64,000 nt of DNA from Histomonas meleagridis. Taxonomy: Eukaryota > Parabasalia > Tritrichomonadida > Dientamoebidae. Both the position numbers and the translations under genes were made by a program. Numbering within the stretch: position 1 is the stretch's first letter; each line of letters opens with the position of its first letter. Below, piece after piece: positions 49,691 to 59,400 of this stretch. The stretch lies in assembly GCA_020186115.1 (NCBI GenBank), contig WSYJ01000149.1, positions 1,240,001 through 1,304,000 on the forward strand. Reading direction: 5' to 3'. The notes beneath the pieces were generated by a model that searched no databases, was not told the DNA's origin, and worked only from the letters and a program-made list of their open reading frames with translations.

Positions 49691-49995
49691 TCTTTCTATG
49701 TTTGAGTTTGTGATTACATATTAATTTATATTAATTTAATTAAAAAGATCTTTTTAAATTTACAGAGATCATGTTAAAAATAACACAACAACACCAATAC
49801 TTTTGCGTTTGCTGGTCGGATCAAGTATTATCATTGTGAATGATATTAAAATTCTTATTGAAAATTTTCAATTAATTTACTTAAATTTGATTAATAATAT
49901 GTTATCAGGTGCTTCTTCTTTTGATTTAAAATCGCTGCATAATAAAAAACATTATCTAAATTTTTTTGAAGATTTTTTCAAAACGAAAATATTTG
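49691..49995. other. intergenic region
   Basis: AT-rich upstream region of the WD40 gene; no gene seen. Confidence 0.5.
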
Positions 49996-50001
49996 TCACT
50001 T
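49996..50001 (+). promoter_or_regulatory. Inr element TCACTT
   Basis: TTTGTCACTTTTTG matches TCAYWW; A(+1) at 49998 gives a 14-nt leader to the ATG at 50012. Confidence 0.6.
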
Positions 50002-50011
50002 TTTGTATTAG

Positions 50012-51565
50012 ATGGAGAATAAACCAGAACAAAGATCTCTACTCTTTGACCCAGAAAGCCCAACTATCAAGAGGGAAATACTTGCAATGATAGTTCAATT
50101 TCTTGAAGAAAATGATTTTCAATCTTCAGCCTCAATCCTTCGAACCGAAGCAAGTTTTAGTACAAACTCAGATCTTGACAAAAAGATTGATTTTGATCTT
50201 CTTAAGTCATCTCTTTTATCCCAAGATTGGGCCAAAATTGATCAAATGATCAATGAAAAATCATTTTCTGGAAGACTTGTTTATTCTCTTTATAGACATC
50301 GTTTCATTGAAATACTATTATCTGGCGACACACATTCGGCTCTTCTCTTTCTTTCGTCTAGACTCCGTCCATTTCGGGCATTTGAAGATCAACCAGGCGA
50401 TTTCGACCAACTTACCACAATACTCATTGAATCAGCATCTCCAACTTGTTCCAATCCACCACCAGAGCTGGAAGCTTCACTACAGCGCACATTATCCACA
50501 ATCGATTCACAACAATCAATAATCTCAACACCATCGTCAATGAATGGAAAACTTCCAGAAGAACGTCTTATCCATCTTATTCAACAGGCAGCAGCAAGCC
50601 AACTTATGAGTTATCCTCTTGGAAGAATTCGATCAATTGTTAATGATTTCGAACCAGCTTTACTTCCTTCTTACTCAAACAAAGCACTCGAAAATGGCCA
50701 CACTGGTAACATAAAAGCTATATGCTTCATACCAGGAACAGAAAACCTTCTTTCGGGTGGAAGCAATGGTCGTATTGTATTATGGGATGTAACTCATCAA
50801 AGTCAAATAGGGCAATTCATAGGCCATAAAGGACGTGTTTGGACAATTGCTACATGTCCACAATATGCTGTTAGTGGAAGTGCTGATGGAACGATAAAAA
50901 TTTGGGATACAAAAACCATGAGTATTGCTTCTGCACTTGGTGTCGAAGGTAATGATATTTATGCCGTAGATATTGACAACCTTGGAAGCAAAGTAATTAG
51001 TGGAGGTTTTGATAGATCAATTAACTTATGGGATGTGAAAACGGGCTCAATCATTAGTACAATAAAGGGACACAAAGGTCCTGTTACATCCTTATGCTTG
51101 GATTCATCTGGAAATCTCGCAATTAGTGGCGGGAAAGACCTTGCGATCCACCTCTGGGATTTGAGGGACTCTATTTCGGTTAGAACGATAGCGCCGGTTT
51201 TGGGTGAAGTTTCTTCCGTCACTGCCGATAGGGAGTTTACACGTCTTTTAGCCGCTACCAAAAATAGCACAAATAGAATCTGGGATTTAAGGTCTTCCGA
51301 CACAGCAATTCTCCTTAAAGGGCATAAAAACACATCAAAGCACTTCGTTAGAGCAAGATTTGGTAGCGAAGGAAGAACTGTTGTTGGCGGATCAGAAGAT
51401 GGAAAAATTTATACATGGGATGCAGACACTGGAATATTAGTGGAGAAGTTAGATGCACATAAAGGTGGCGCTTTGGATATTATTTATTCAAAGAAACTAC
51501 AAATGTTCGCTTCATGCGGAGAAGATAGCGTAATTAGATTATGGGAAGAAAAACAAATGGCTTAA
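50012..51565 (+). CDS. LisH-CTLH WD40-repeat protein (SMU1/WDR26/WDR47-like)
   Basis: A 517-residue protein. Residues 18-50 (IKREILAMIVQFLEENDFQSSASILRTEAS) are a LisH dimerisation motif; a CTLH-like helical segment follows (WAKIDQMINE ... LYRHRFIEILLSGDTHSALLFL). From about residue 225 seven WD40 repeats form a propeller: NGHTGNIKAICFIP...IVLWDV, GHKGRVWTIAT...IKIWDT, DIYAVDIDN...INLWDV, GHKGPVTSLCLD...IHLWDL, VSSVTADRE...RIWDL, GHKNTSKHFVRARF...IYTWDA, HKGGALDIIY...IRLWEE. The layout matches SMU1 (spliceosome), WDR26/GID and WDR47; which one is unclear. A scaffold role is expected. Stop TAA followed by A (UAAA). Confidence 0.8.
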   Translation: MENKPEQRSLLFDPESPTIKREILAMIVQFLEENDFQSSASILRTEASFSTNSDLDKKIDFDLLKSSLLSQDWAKIDQMINEKSFSGRLVYSLYRHRFIEILLSGDTHSALLFLSSRLRPFRAFEDQPGDFDQLTTILIESASPTCSNPPPELEASLQRTLSTIDSQQSIISTPSSMNGKLPEERLIHLIQQAAASQLMSYPLGRIRSIVNDFEPALLPSYSNKALENGHTGNIKAICFIPGTENLLSGGSNGRIVLWDVTHQSQIGQFIGHKGRVWTIATCPQYAVSGSADGTIKIWDTKTMSIASALGVEGNDIYAVDIDNLGSKVISGGFDRSINLWDVKTGSIISTIKGHKGPVTSLCLDSSGNLAISGGKDLAIHLWDLRDSISVRTIAPVLGEVSSVTADREFTRLLAATKNSTNRIWDLRSSDTAILLKGHKNTSKHFVRARFGSEGRTVVGGSEDGKIYTWDADTGILVEKLDAHKGGALDIIYSKKLQMFASCGEDSVIRLWEEKQMA

Positions 51566-52681
51566 ATGAAAACACTTTCGTTGATTAGTGACTAGTCATG
51601 ACTATTAATGATTTTTATTGAATAAATGCTTTTTTATAATAAATTTTTAAATTTTTTTGTTTTTTGTGTTTTATCTGATTTACAAATTTCCCTATTTGAA
51701 ATACGGTATATCTTTTGGAAACATGTTTCTGGTAAAGGAACGATCAAAATAACTTTTTCAATACGTACTGAAAAACGGTCGCCGGTACGATAGAGCGAAA
51801 ATTTTAAATTAAATAGTTTACTCATAAATTGAGTGATAACTGAGAATTTCTATACACAACAAAAACTTAGATAATTTTTCTAAAATGAATCAAAAGCAAA
51901 CGTAGGAGGAGCGGCCTTCCATGTGTGAAAATAACAGAAGGGTTTGACAGAAAAGGTCTCCAGCCTGAAATGCACATAAGGTACTAAGCTCCAGGATGGA
52001 ATAAATTCGCACCTCCCAAAAAACTATTGATATGACGACGGACTATGCCTTTCAATATGTTATTTTACAACCATTCAATCCGTTCCTTGACCCATGCTGG
52101 CTGGATTCGCACCCCCACATTTTATTATAATTTGGATTATCAATAAAGTATACAATATCGGAAACATTTTCAATTGATTATGATCATAATAACAGTTATT
52201 AATAATTTAACCATTTTATAAAGCAATCAATACTTTCAAGCTTTTTTCAATTTTTCAATATTACACAAAAAGTCGTGGATATATGATATAACGAGATTTG
52301 TTCAGCCAATTTAGAAAATTTTCTCGTTTTTTTAACTTTTTGAATATCGTAAAAAATAAAGTATAAGATAAAAAAGGCAATTGCCTACTCAATATATTCA
52401 CATCTTAAAATGAGACAATGTTTCAATTTATATACTTCGAGACAACATATTACATGAATTCTTAATTTAAATGATGATATATTTTTTTATATATATTAAT
52501 ATTGAATGACGATACATGTAAAGAATAAACATCAGAAAAAATAACCGAAATTTTCTAGGAAAAACTGGGAGCCGCTCCGATAGATGAAATTGAATGATAA
52601 TTTTCGAGGAGAAATTACGGTTAGAGTGTCACCCTCTGTTTCGTTCTCATATATTATAATAATATTCAAAAAACAAAATTC
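51566..52681. other. 1.1-kb intergenic region with GC-richer remnant
   Basis: Around 51,875 the sequence TTTTTCTAAAATGAATCAAAA repeats the start of ankyrin locus B (52,713-52,733), then diverges into a GC-richer stretch (51,895-52,125) with stops in all frames and a repeated ATTCGCACCYCC (52,006 and 52,109). It may be a decayed gene start. A minus-strand 63-codon ORF (51,634-51,825, ATG start) has no recognisable domain. Confidence 0.4.
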
Positions 52682-52712
52682 GGCGGTTTTTTAAACGGCT
52701 TTGTCGCCCTTT
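52682..52712 (+). promoter_or_regulatory. double M3 plus M5 core promoter of ankyrin locus B
   Basis: GGCGGTTT (52682-52689) and AACGGCTT (52694-52701) fit M3; CCTTT (52708-52712) fits M5, 13 bp before the ATG at 52726. An intact promoter argues that locus B is transcribed. Confidence 0.55.
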
Positions 52713-52725
52713 CTATTTTTCTAAA

Positions 52726-53934
52726 ATGAATCAAAATCAAGCAGCAACAACAAATCAGAAATCTCAAAAGGAGTGGGAAGCATTTACAGCGCTCAAAAGC
52801 ATAATCTTTGGTTTGAATATAGATAATTTTGCTCAATCATCAAATTTTATTATCAGCAAGTTTTGTAAAGAATATCCATTATCTTATGATATCATTATAT
52901 TCCGAATGATATATATATATATATATATATATCTTCTGATTGATAGTAATAATTTTGATATATATTTGAGATTATTACAAGAAATTGAAAAATATGAAGA
53001 AAATAATAAAATCAACACAAAAATAATAAATTTATTTTCTCAATTTCTACTTAAAGAAAACACACAAGAATCATTTTATTTACTTAATTACATGATTAAG
53101 CATAATTTACTTGAATCAAAATTCATCAAAAATACATTTAATCCATTTTTTGTTCATATTAATCAAGATAAATCAAATGAATATAAATATTTATTTGATC
53201 AAGAAAATATTGCTTATGAAGAACTTTCACAAAATGACTTTGCACTTCATAAGCAATTAATTGAAGAAGGAGTTAATCCAAAAGAAATTGCAAAAATAAT
53301 TCGAAATGATGAAATAGAAAAACTTCAAGATATATCATCTCAAACAAATTTTGATTTTAATCAAACAATTGAACCATCACTTTATGAAAGATGTTCATTT
53401 ATTAATCATAAAAATGTTACATTAATTGATTATGCAGCATTTTTTTCTTCAGTTAAATGTTTTAAATATTTACTTATGAATAATGCAAGTGTAGAAAACA
53501 CAGGTAAATATGCAATTGCAGGTGGAAATGAAGAAATTATTCATTTATGTGAACAAAATCATTCATCATTTGAAGGTGCATATGAAACAGCAATTAAGTT
53601 TCATCGAAATGATATCTTTAAATATCTTTATGAAAATAAAATTGAAGATATTAACAAATTAAAAGAATTAGGAGAAAAATGTGTTTCATATTTTAATTAT
53701 GAAATTTTTACATATTTAGAAAAAGAAGGAAAGAAAATTAATAAAAATATCATTAATGAAGCAGCAAAAATTGGAAATATTTTTCTTGTAAAATATTTCC
53801 ATAAAAATAATCAACTTCCAGGAAATATTTTAGTTTTTGCTTCATTTTCAGGAAATATTGAACTTGTCACATACATTTTAAAGCAAAAAGGAATTGATAT
53901 TAATGCTAAAGATATTTATTTTAAAAAATTTTAA
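52726..53934 (+). CDS. ankyrin locus B, 5' ORF (DUF3447-type ankyrin protein)
   Basis: A 402-residue ORF paralogous to loci A and C. The N-terminus MNQNQAATTNQKSQ is polar; a helical region follows; from about residue 165 the conserved family blocks appear (ALHKQLIEEGVNPKEIAKIIRNDEIEKLQDISSQTNFDFNQ, SLYERCSF, LIDYAAFFSSVKCFKYL, YAIAGGNEEIIHLCEQNHSSFEGAYETAIKFH). A (TA)n microsatellite at about 52,909-52,931 is translated as IYIYIYIY inside the helical region without breaking frame. The ORF stops with TAA right after GIDINAKDIYFKKF, the same point in the ankyrin repeat where loci A and C break. Further cassettes follow. Promoter has M3 and M5 elements. Confidence 0.75.
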   Translation: MNQNQAATTNQKSQKEWEAFTALKSIIFGLNIDNFAQSSNFIISKFCKEYPLSYDIIIFRMIYIYIYIYLLIDSNNFDIYLRLLQEIEKYEENNKINTKIINLFSQFLLKENTQESFYLLNYMIKHNLLESKFIKNTFNPFFVHINQDKSNEYKYLFDQENIAYEELSQNDFALHKQLIEEGVNPKEIAKIIRNDEIEKLQDISSQTNFDFNQTIEPSLYERCSFINHKNVTLIDYAAFFSSVKCFKYLLMNNASVENTGKYAIAGGNEEIIHLCEQNHSSFEGAYETAIKFHRNDIFKYLYENKIEDINKLKELGEKCVSYFNYEIFTYLEKEGKKINKNIINEAAKIGNIFLVKYFHKNNQLPGNILVFASFSGNIELVTYILKQKGIDINAKDIYFKKF

Positions 53935-54212
53935 TTTCAAAATAATATTTGGAAATTATTTAAATTATTTCAAACAGCACTTCTGATTGCATCTTCAGAA
54001 GGTCATACAGAAATAGTTCAATTACTTCTAGAACAAGAAGGAATTGATGTTAATACTAAAGGTGTTTATTTGTTTTATTTATAATTTATTTTTATAATTT
54101 AATATTTCAAAATAATATTTGGAAATTATTTAAATTATTTGAAACAGCACTTATATATGCATCTCGAAATAGTCACAAAGAAATAGTTGAATTATTAAAT
54201 TCTCAAATCTAA
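53935..54212 (+). repeat. ankyrin locus B cassette array
   Basis: After a 48-bp spacer (53920-53967) a full cassette starts at 53974 (TALLIASSEGHTEIVQLLLEQEGIDVN) and a final one at 54144 (TALIYASRNSHKEIVELLNSQI) ending in TAA at 54210-54212. The start-to-start distance is again exactly 170 bp, and the spacers carry AATAATATTTGGAAATT as in locus A. The 48-bp spacer contains no GT dinucleotide, so it cannot be a GT-AG intron with ends in the spacer. Confidence 0.75.
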
Positions 54213-55840
54213 AATGGTGAAATTAAATTAATAAAATTGAATAAAATAAGTGCCGTTTGGTATCATCCAAAATGAAATTAATAAAATTGAATAAAAAAAA
54301 TTTAATTTCATAAATGTCATAACGTATATCTAAAAATGAAAGAATTTTATTATCTCCAAATTATAAATATGTGAACTTTGTTTGTATGAATAAAATCAAA
54401 TATATATTTTCTATAATTAATATATAAATTCAGCAAAAAATTGTCTATGAATACAGATGAAATAGAATATAATGAAAATTTTGTTGAATTCTAATATGAT
54501 CAAAAAATATTAAAATCAGATGTATGAATTGTTTAATAAGTATTTTTCTTTCGAATTTATTATATATTATATATGAAATATATAGCATATGTGATATCAC
54601 ATTATCAAAAAATGTATCTTATATGAGAAAAAAATTAAGATTAACAATTTCGTTGTCAAATAAATAGTAATTTTTATAAAAGATGAATATAAAATAGTTA
54701 TTCATCAAATAAATGTATATATATCAGTATATATATTAATAAATTGAAAGATTAACTATATGTAATTATAATATATAATATTATCACTTTGGTTTTAGTT
54801 AAATTAGATAGCGAATAAAAGATATATATAAATAAGTTGATAATTATCACATAAGCAAATATCAACAACTACTTTTTAATCAGATTTCATTTTAATTTAT
54901 AAAATAGGAGTGTGAACAATATCAAATAATAAATAAATAGTAGTGTAAATTATATTTTTATCAGTGAATAAAATAAATTAAATGAATTTTTTATTAGCTT
55001 CTGGTATGATTTATGCTAATATCAGGATTATATATATTATATTATTACTATTATATATATTATTACTATTATATATATTATTACTATTATATATATTATT
55101 ACTATTATATATATTATTACTCTTATATATATTATTACTGCTGAACAATGTGGCTCCACTGTTATTTCAAGAAGCAACACGTTTATTCGCGACCATGGTA
55201 TGCGACTTCATTATACTTTATCTTTTAGCAAATCGTAGACTTCGGGATAGCGTTTGACATCATGTAGCCAATTGCTAAGAGTTGTTATCAATTTACTCAA
55301 AAACAAATCGGTTTGAATCGTCGTTATCAAATTGCTTTCTTAAGAAATTGCTTCGTCTGTTTTGGATTCTTCCCATTTTAACATGCTTTCATAGTAATCA
55401 AGCTTGATATTGTGTTTGAAATTTTCTTTAATTTTCGATTGAAGATAATTTATTGTCAAAGAAGCAATTGAAAAATCTTATATATTTCTGATCAGTTTTT
55501 GCAATATATGTATTTAATTATGCATTGTTTCTTGCACTCATAAATAAATCGATAATCAGATTAAAAATCATTGATATCTCTTTAGTAATCACCTGAAATA
55601 ACAGGAAATAATTTGTTGATATTCTCTTTTTGAATGACTGATGCTATTTTATTCGATTTATCATAATCATTATTAAATATATTCCTTTTAGAAGAAATGC
55701 TTCTTTACCATTTATCTTAGAAAAAACGTTTTTAAATCGTCTGTAATCCATTAATTTCCATGAGGAAGATGCTCCGTAAATTGTTCCCGAATTCATTATG
55801 ATTTTGTTTAATTTATTGAATTTAAGTAATTCTTGTAAAC
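54213..55840. other. 1.6-kb AT-rich region with decayed coding remnants
   Basis: Mostly very AT-rich. On the minus strand, 55,160-55,860 retains patches that look coding but are broken by stops (for example NWLHDVKRYPEVYDLLKDKV near 55,210-55,270, and MNHHKLHCLQELLKFNKLNKI near 55,800-55,862), suggesting an eroded gene of unknown family. No intact gene. Confidence 0.4.
55027..55140 (+). repeat. 18-bp tandem repeat (ATATATTATTACTATTAT)n
   Basis: About six near-perfect copies; read in one frame they give YILLLL repeats, so the 91-codon open frame over it is a repeat artefact. Confidence 0.8.
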
Positions 55841-55902
55841 AATGAAGCTTATGATGATTCATTTTTGGATCATTTGTCTATTTTTGCAACTTCTTCCCAA
55901 AG

Positions 55903-56001
55903 TCCCAATTTTTCGCTTAAAACGTCCTTTTGGCGTATCAAATCCCAATTTTTCTGCTTTCCTCAGAACACTGCCTGTAACAAGTTTAAATCCCAATTTT
56001 T
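55903..56001 (+). repeat. three copies of TCCCAATTTTT upstream of locus C
   Basis: Copies begin at 55903, 55943 and 55991 (spacing 40 and 48 bp). They lie in an open frame continuous with locus C but its residues do not resemble the family, so I treat this as upstream DNA. Confidence 0.45.
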
Positions 56002-56114
56002 GGTTAATCTGTAGTATTCGATTGCTGGAATTTTGCTCTCAAATCCAATTGTCCTCTTTCATAGAACGGGGTGCCCCAAAACGTTACATGGTTTGTTTCA
56101 TTTTTTTTATAGCT

Positions 56115-57398
56115 ATGATTTCGCTAAAGCACATGCCTATTGATGATAATACTATAAACACAGGAGATAAAAATTTGAATAATTTTCCAACCTGCTTGAA
56201 ATTCCTAATTGAGATTGAGAAAACTATATTTGATTTAACCGAAGAAAACTTTCAGCCGTCCATTAAAAAAATATTGGAATTATTCGATTCAAATTATCCC
56301 TACACATTTAAAACTATTATAAGTAACATCGTTTATAATACATTTTCATCAAAAAAGCAAGTATTTGATATTTACTTAAATTTTTTAAAGACACTTCAAA
56401 CTAAAGAAGAAGAAATTAATCAAAACACAGTTAAATTAATAGCAATTTTTACCAAACGTATATCTGCAGCAAACACACAAGAAACATATTATTTAATAGA
56501 GCAAATGATTGAACAAAATTTAATTGATAAAAATATAACTAAAAACATTAAATCAAAATATTTTGCTCATTATAAACCAAAAGAAGAAAACCTAATCTAC
56601 CTGCGACTTGAGCTTAATGTATATGGTCAAATAGAAGAATACTTTTTGGAAAATTATGAAGAACTTTCGAAGAATGATTGGGAGCTTCATAAGAAATATA
56701 TTAAAGAAGGAGTTAATCCAAATGAAATTGCGAAAATAATTCGAAATGATGAAATAGAAAAACTTCAAGAAATATCATCACAAACAAATTTTGATTTTAA
56801 TCAAATAATTGAACCATCACTTTATGAAAGATGTTCATTTGTTAATCAAAAGAATGTTACATTAATTGATTATGCAGCATTCTTTGGATCAATTAAATGT
56901 TTTAAATATTTACTTATGAATGGTGCTAAAGTAAATAAAACAGGTAAATATGCAATTGCAGGTGGAAATGAAGAAATCATTCATTTATGTGAACAAAATC
57001 ATTCAACATTTGAAGGTGCATATGAAGAAGCAATTGAATTTCATCAAAATGATATCTTTAAATATATTTATGAAAACAAATTAGAAAAAACACAATCAAT
57101 ACCAAAAATGTCTAAAGATAAAACAAATGATTTGATAAGTTTTTGTATTAAAAAAGATAACTATGAAATTTTAGAATTTTTAGAAGAAAACGGAATTAAT
57201 GTTAATGCTGATAATATAAACGAATCAGCAAGAAATGGAAATTTATTTCTCTTGAAATATTTCCTTCAAAATAATCAAATTCCAAAAGATATTTTATTAT
57301 TTGCTTCAGAATCAGGAAATATTGAACTTGTAAAATATGTTTTAGAACAAAAAGGAATTGATGTTAATGCAAAAACTATTCATTTGAATAATTTGTAA
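56115..57398 (+). CDS. ankyrin locus C, 5' ORF (DUF3447-type ankyrin protein)
   Basis: A 427-residue ORF if started at 56115 (MISLKHMPIDD); 56133 is an alternative, and the frame is open back to 55842. Homology to loci A and B begins near NNFPTCLKFLIEIEKTIFDLTEENF, so the upstream extension is probably non-coding. Conserved blocks: NDWELHKKYIKEGVNPNEIAKIIRNDEIEKLQEISSQ, SLYERCSFVNQKNVTLIDYAAFFGSIKCFKYLLMNGAKVN, YAIAGGNEEIIHLCEQNHSTFEGAYEEAIEFHQNDIFKYIYENK. Like its paralogues it breaks off at GIDVNAKTIH, followed by cassettes. Expected to be an intracellular interaction protein; partner unknown. Confidence 0.75.
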   Translation: MISLKHMPIDDNTINTGDKNLNNFPTCLKFLIEIEKTIFDLTEENFQPSIKKILELFDSNYPYTFKTIISNIVYNTFSSKKQVFDIYLNFLKTLQTKEEEINQNTVKLIAIFTKRISAANTQETYYLIEQMIEQNLIDKNITKNIKSKYFAHYKPKEENLIYLRLELNVYGQIEEYFLENYEELSKNDWELHKKYIKEGVNPNEIAKIIRNDEIEKLQEISSQTNFDFNQIIEPSLYERCSFVNQKNVTLIDYAAFFGSIKCFKYLLMNGAKVNKTGKYAIAGGNEEIIHLCEQNHSTFEGAYEEAIEFHQNDIFKYIYENKLEKTQSIPKMSKDKTNDLISFCIKKDNYEILEFLEENGINVNADNINESARNGNLFLLKYFLQNNQIPKDILLFASESGNIELVKYVLEQKGIDVNAKTIHLNNL

Positions 57399-58231
57399 TA
57401 TGTTTTAATAATTTGAAACAGCACTTCATATAGCAGTTAGAAATAATAATATAGAAATAGTAAAATTACTTTTAGATAAAAAAGGAATTGATGTTAATGC
57501 AAAAACTATTCATTTGAATAACTTGTAATATGTTTTAATAATTTGATATATGTTTTAATAATTTGAAACAGCACTTCATATAGCAGTTAGAAATAATAAT
57601 ATAGAAATAGTAAAATTACTTTTAGATAAAGGAATTGATGTTAATGCAAAAACTATTCATTTGAATAATTTGATATATGTTTTAATAATTTGGAATATGT
57701 TTTAATAATTTGAAACAGCACTTCATATAGCAGTTAGAAATAATAATATAGAAATAGTAAAATTACTTTTAGATAAAGGAATTGATGTTAATGCAAAAAC
57801 TATGCATTTGAATAACTTGTAATATGTTTTAATAATTTGATATATGTTTTAATAATTTGATATATGTTTAAATAATTTGATATATGTTTAAATAATTTGA
57901 AACAGCACTTCAAATTGCACAACAATTAGGTTACACAGAAATAGTAAATTTACTCCTTGAAAAAATTACAAACGAAAATTCTAATTCAGATTCCTCTTCT
58001 ACAAATATCAAATCTTCATTTTCAACAAGAAATAGAAATGAAGCGTATATTGCTAATAATCAAAATCAACTCAAAGATCGAATGTATGCAGAAAAAAATC
58101 GAAATAATAGTATCAAAACAAAAGTTGATATAAACACACAAACATATGAAAATCATCAAAATTGCAATATACAACATAACAAATATCCCCACAAAGCAAA
58201 ACGTAAATACATAAACACAATAATATTATAA
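57399..58231 (+). repeat. ankyrin locus C cassette array with 20-bp spacer repeats and 3' terminal ORF
   Basis: Four cassettes begin at 57418, 57568, 57715 and 57902; the first three are nearly identical (TALHIAVRNNNIEIVKLLLD). Spacers consist of TTGAATAATTT plus 1 to 4 copies of a 20-bp unit related to GATATATGTTTTAATAATTT, so their lengths differ (about 31, 51, 51 and 91 bp). The last cassette (TALQIAQQLGYTEIVNLLLE) runs on as an open frame of about 109 residues with a polar, Asn/Ser-rich tail to TAA at 58229-58231. A long open terminal segment argues that the array is still translated somehow. Confidence 0.7.
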
Positions 58232-59380
58232 AGTGCATTATAAGAAAAACTTCAACAAATAATTTTTGGAAAAAATATTACAAAGATAATGCATAAATAT
58301 TTCATAATAATCGCTTTGGGTTCAACTGAATCGAAATTTTGATATCTGCAAATGTTCTTAAGGTATTTCTTCCGTATTTAATAATAAGTTCACTGGTTGC
58401 ATCATCGTTTAGAAAATGAAACAGTTTAATTTCCATATTACAAAAGTTACACATAAACAAATGACTTTTTGAAATTGACATGCTTGGAAGCACATTATAT
58501 AAATATACAATTAGAATTTACCAAAGTAAATATAAATTTTTTTGATAATGATTTAATATATTTAAAATATTTTTTGAATAGCTACTTTTGTGAGATTATA
58601 TTCTCTTAGAAATTATTTTATTAGATCACAGAAAAAATAAAACCAAGTAATGAATTTTAAAATATATTTTTTTGAGAAATCAAAACACCATATGAAATGT
58701 TTTGAAAATGTTTGAAGATAATGAACAAAATATATCTTTAATTTGTATATCATAAAAAATTTTTTTGGGGTAAAATGAATGGTGCTCCCGGATTTGAAAG
58801 GAATTGAACGTTGGAAGTTGTTTGCATATTCCTTATGTGGAAGCTCTCAAATTTTGGAAATTAATTCATGAAATGAACATGATATATTTTTTAAAATTAT
58901 ATACTTGTATCCAAAATTTATCTAATTTAAAAGATTTTTGTCAAGACAGATTTTTGAAATTTTGCTTATATCAAAAGTAATCACAATGATTCCATATTTC
59001 AAAAACAGCCCATAGATTCCTCTTGATCATAAATTATTTTATTCTTTGATGATTTTAAGCGAGTGTGAACTTAAAAATTTGACATATAATATCAAAATAT
59101 TTTGTATTATAATATTTTGTTTTTTTGATAAATTCTTCTATACTTTTATTTAAAAATATTCAATTGTTTTATAAATTATATATCCATTTTTGGCAATCAT
59201 TCAATCCAAGTATTCATATTAATTATATTTATTCACATCAATTCGAGGGTAGCTACCCCCACGAAATTTTCGTTCTTAAGCCCATAACAAACTATGTCAA
59301 ATTAATAATTGTTTTTTTATCTTCTTAAATGGCCATATATGGCCATTTGTGAATACATTAACGTACACCATACGTTAAGA
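58232..59380. other. 1.1-kb intergenic region
   Basis: Very AT-rich, no gene seen. A perfect 18-bp palindrome ATGGCCATATATGGCCAT lies at 59329-59346 and an imperfect inverted repeat TTAACGTACACCATACGTTAA at 59358-59378, both just upstream of the borealin-like gene. Confidence 0.5.
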
Positions 59381-59386
59381 TCATTT
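59381..59386 (+). promoter_or_regulatory. Inr element TCATTT
   Basis: Matches TCAYWW; A(+1) at 59383 gives an 18-nt leader to the ATG at 59401. Confidence 0.55.
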
Positions 59387-59400
59387 GTTTGTTTAGTCAG

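Noticed and set aside
54982-55257. 91-codon open frame with YILLLL repeats
   Set aside because: It is the translation of an 18-bp AT-rich tandem repeat, not a gene.
56067-56086. GGGTGCCCYAAAACGT shared with 60693-60710 as a transposon end
   Set aside because: Only about 16 bp are shared, in opposite orientation relative to the genes, with no flanking element or target duplication visible.
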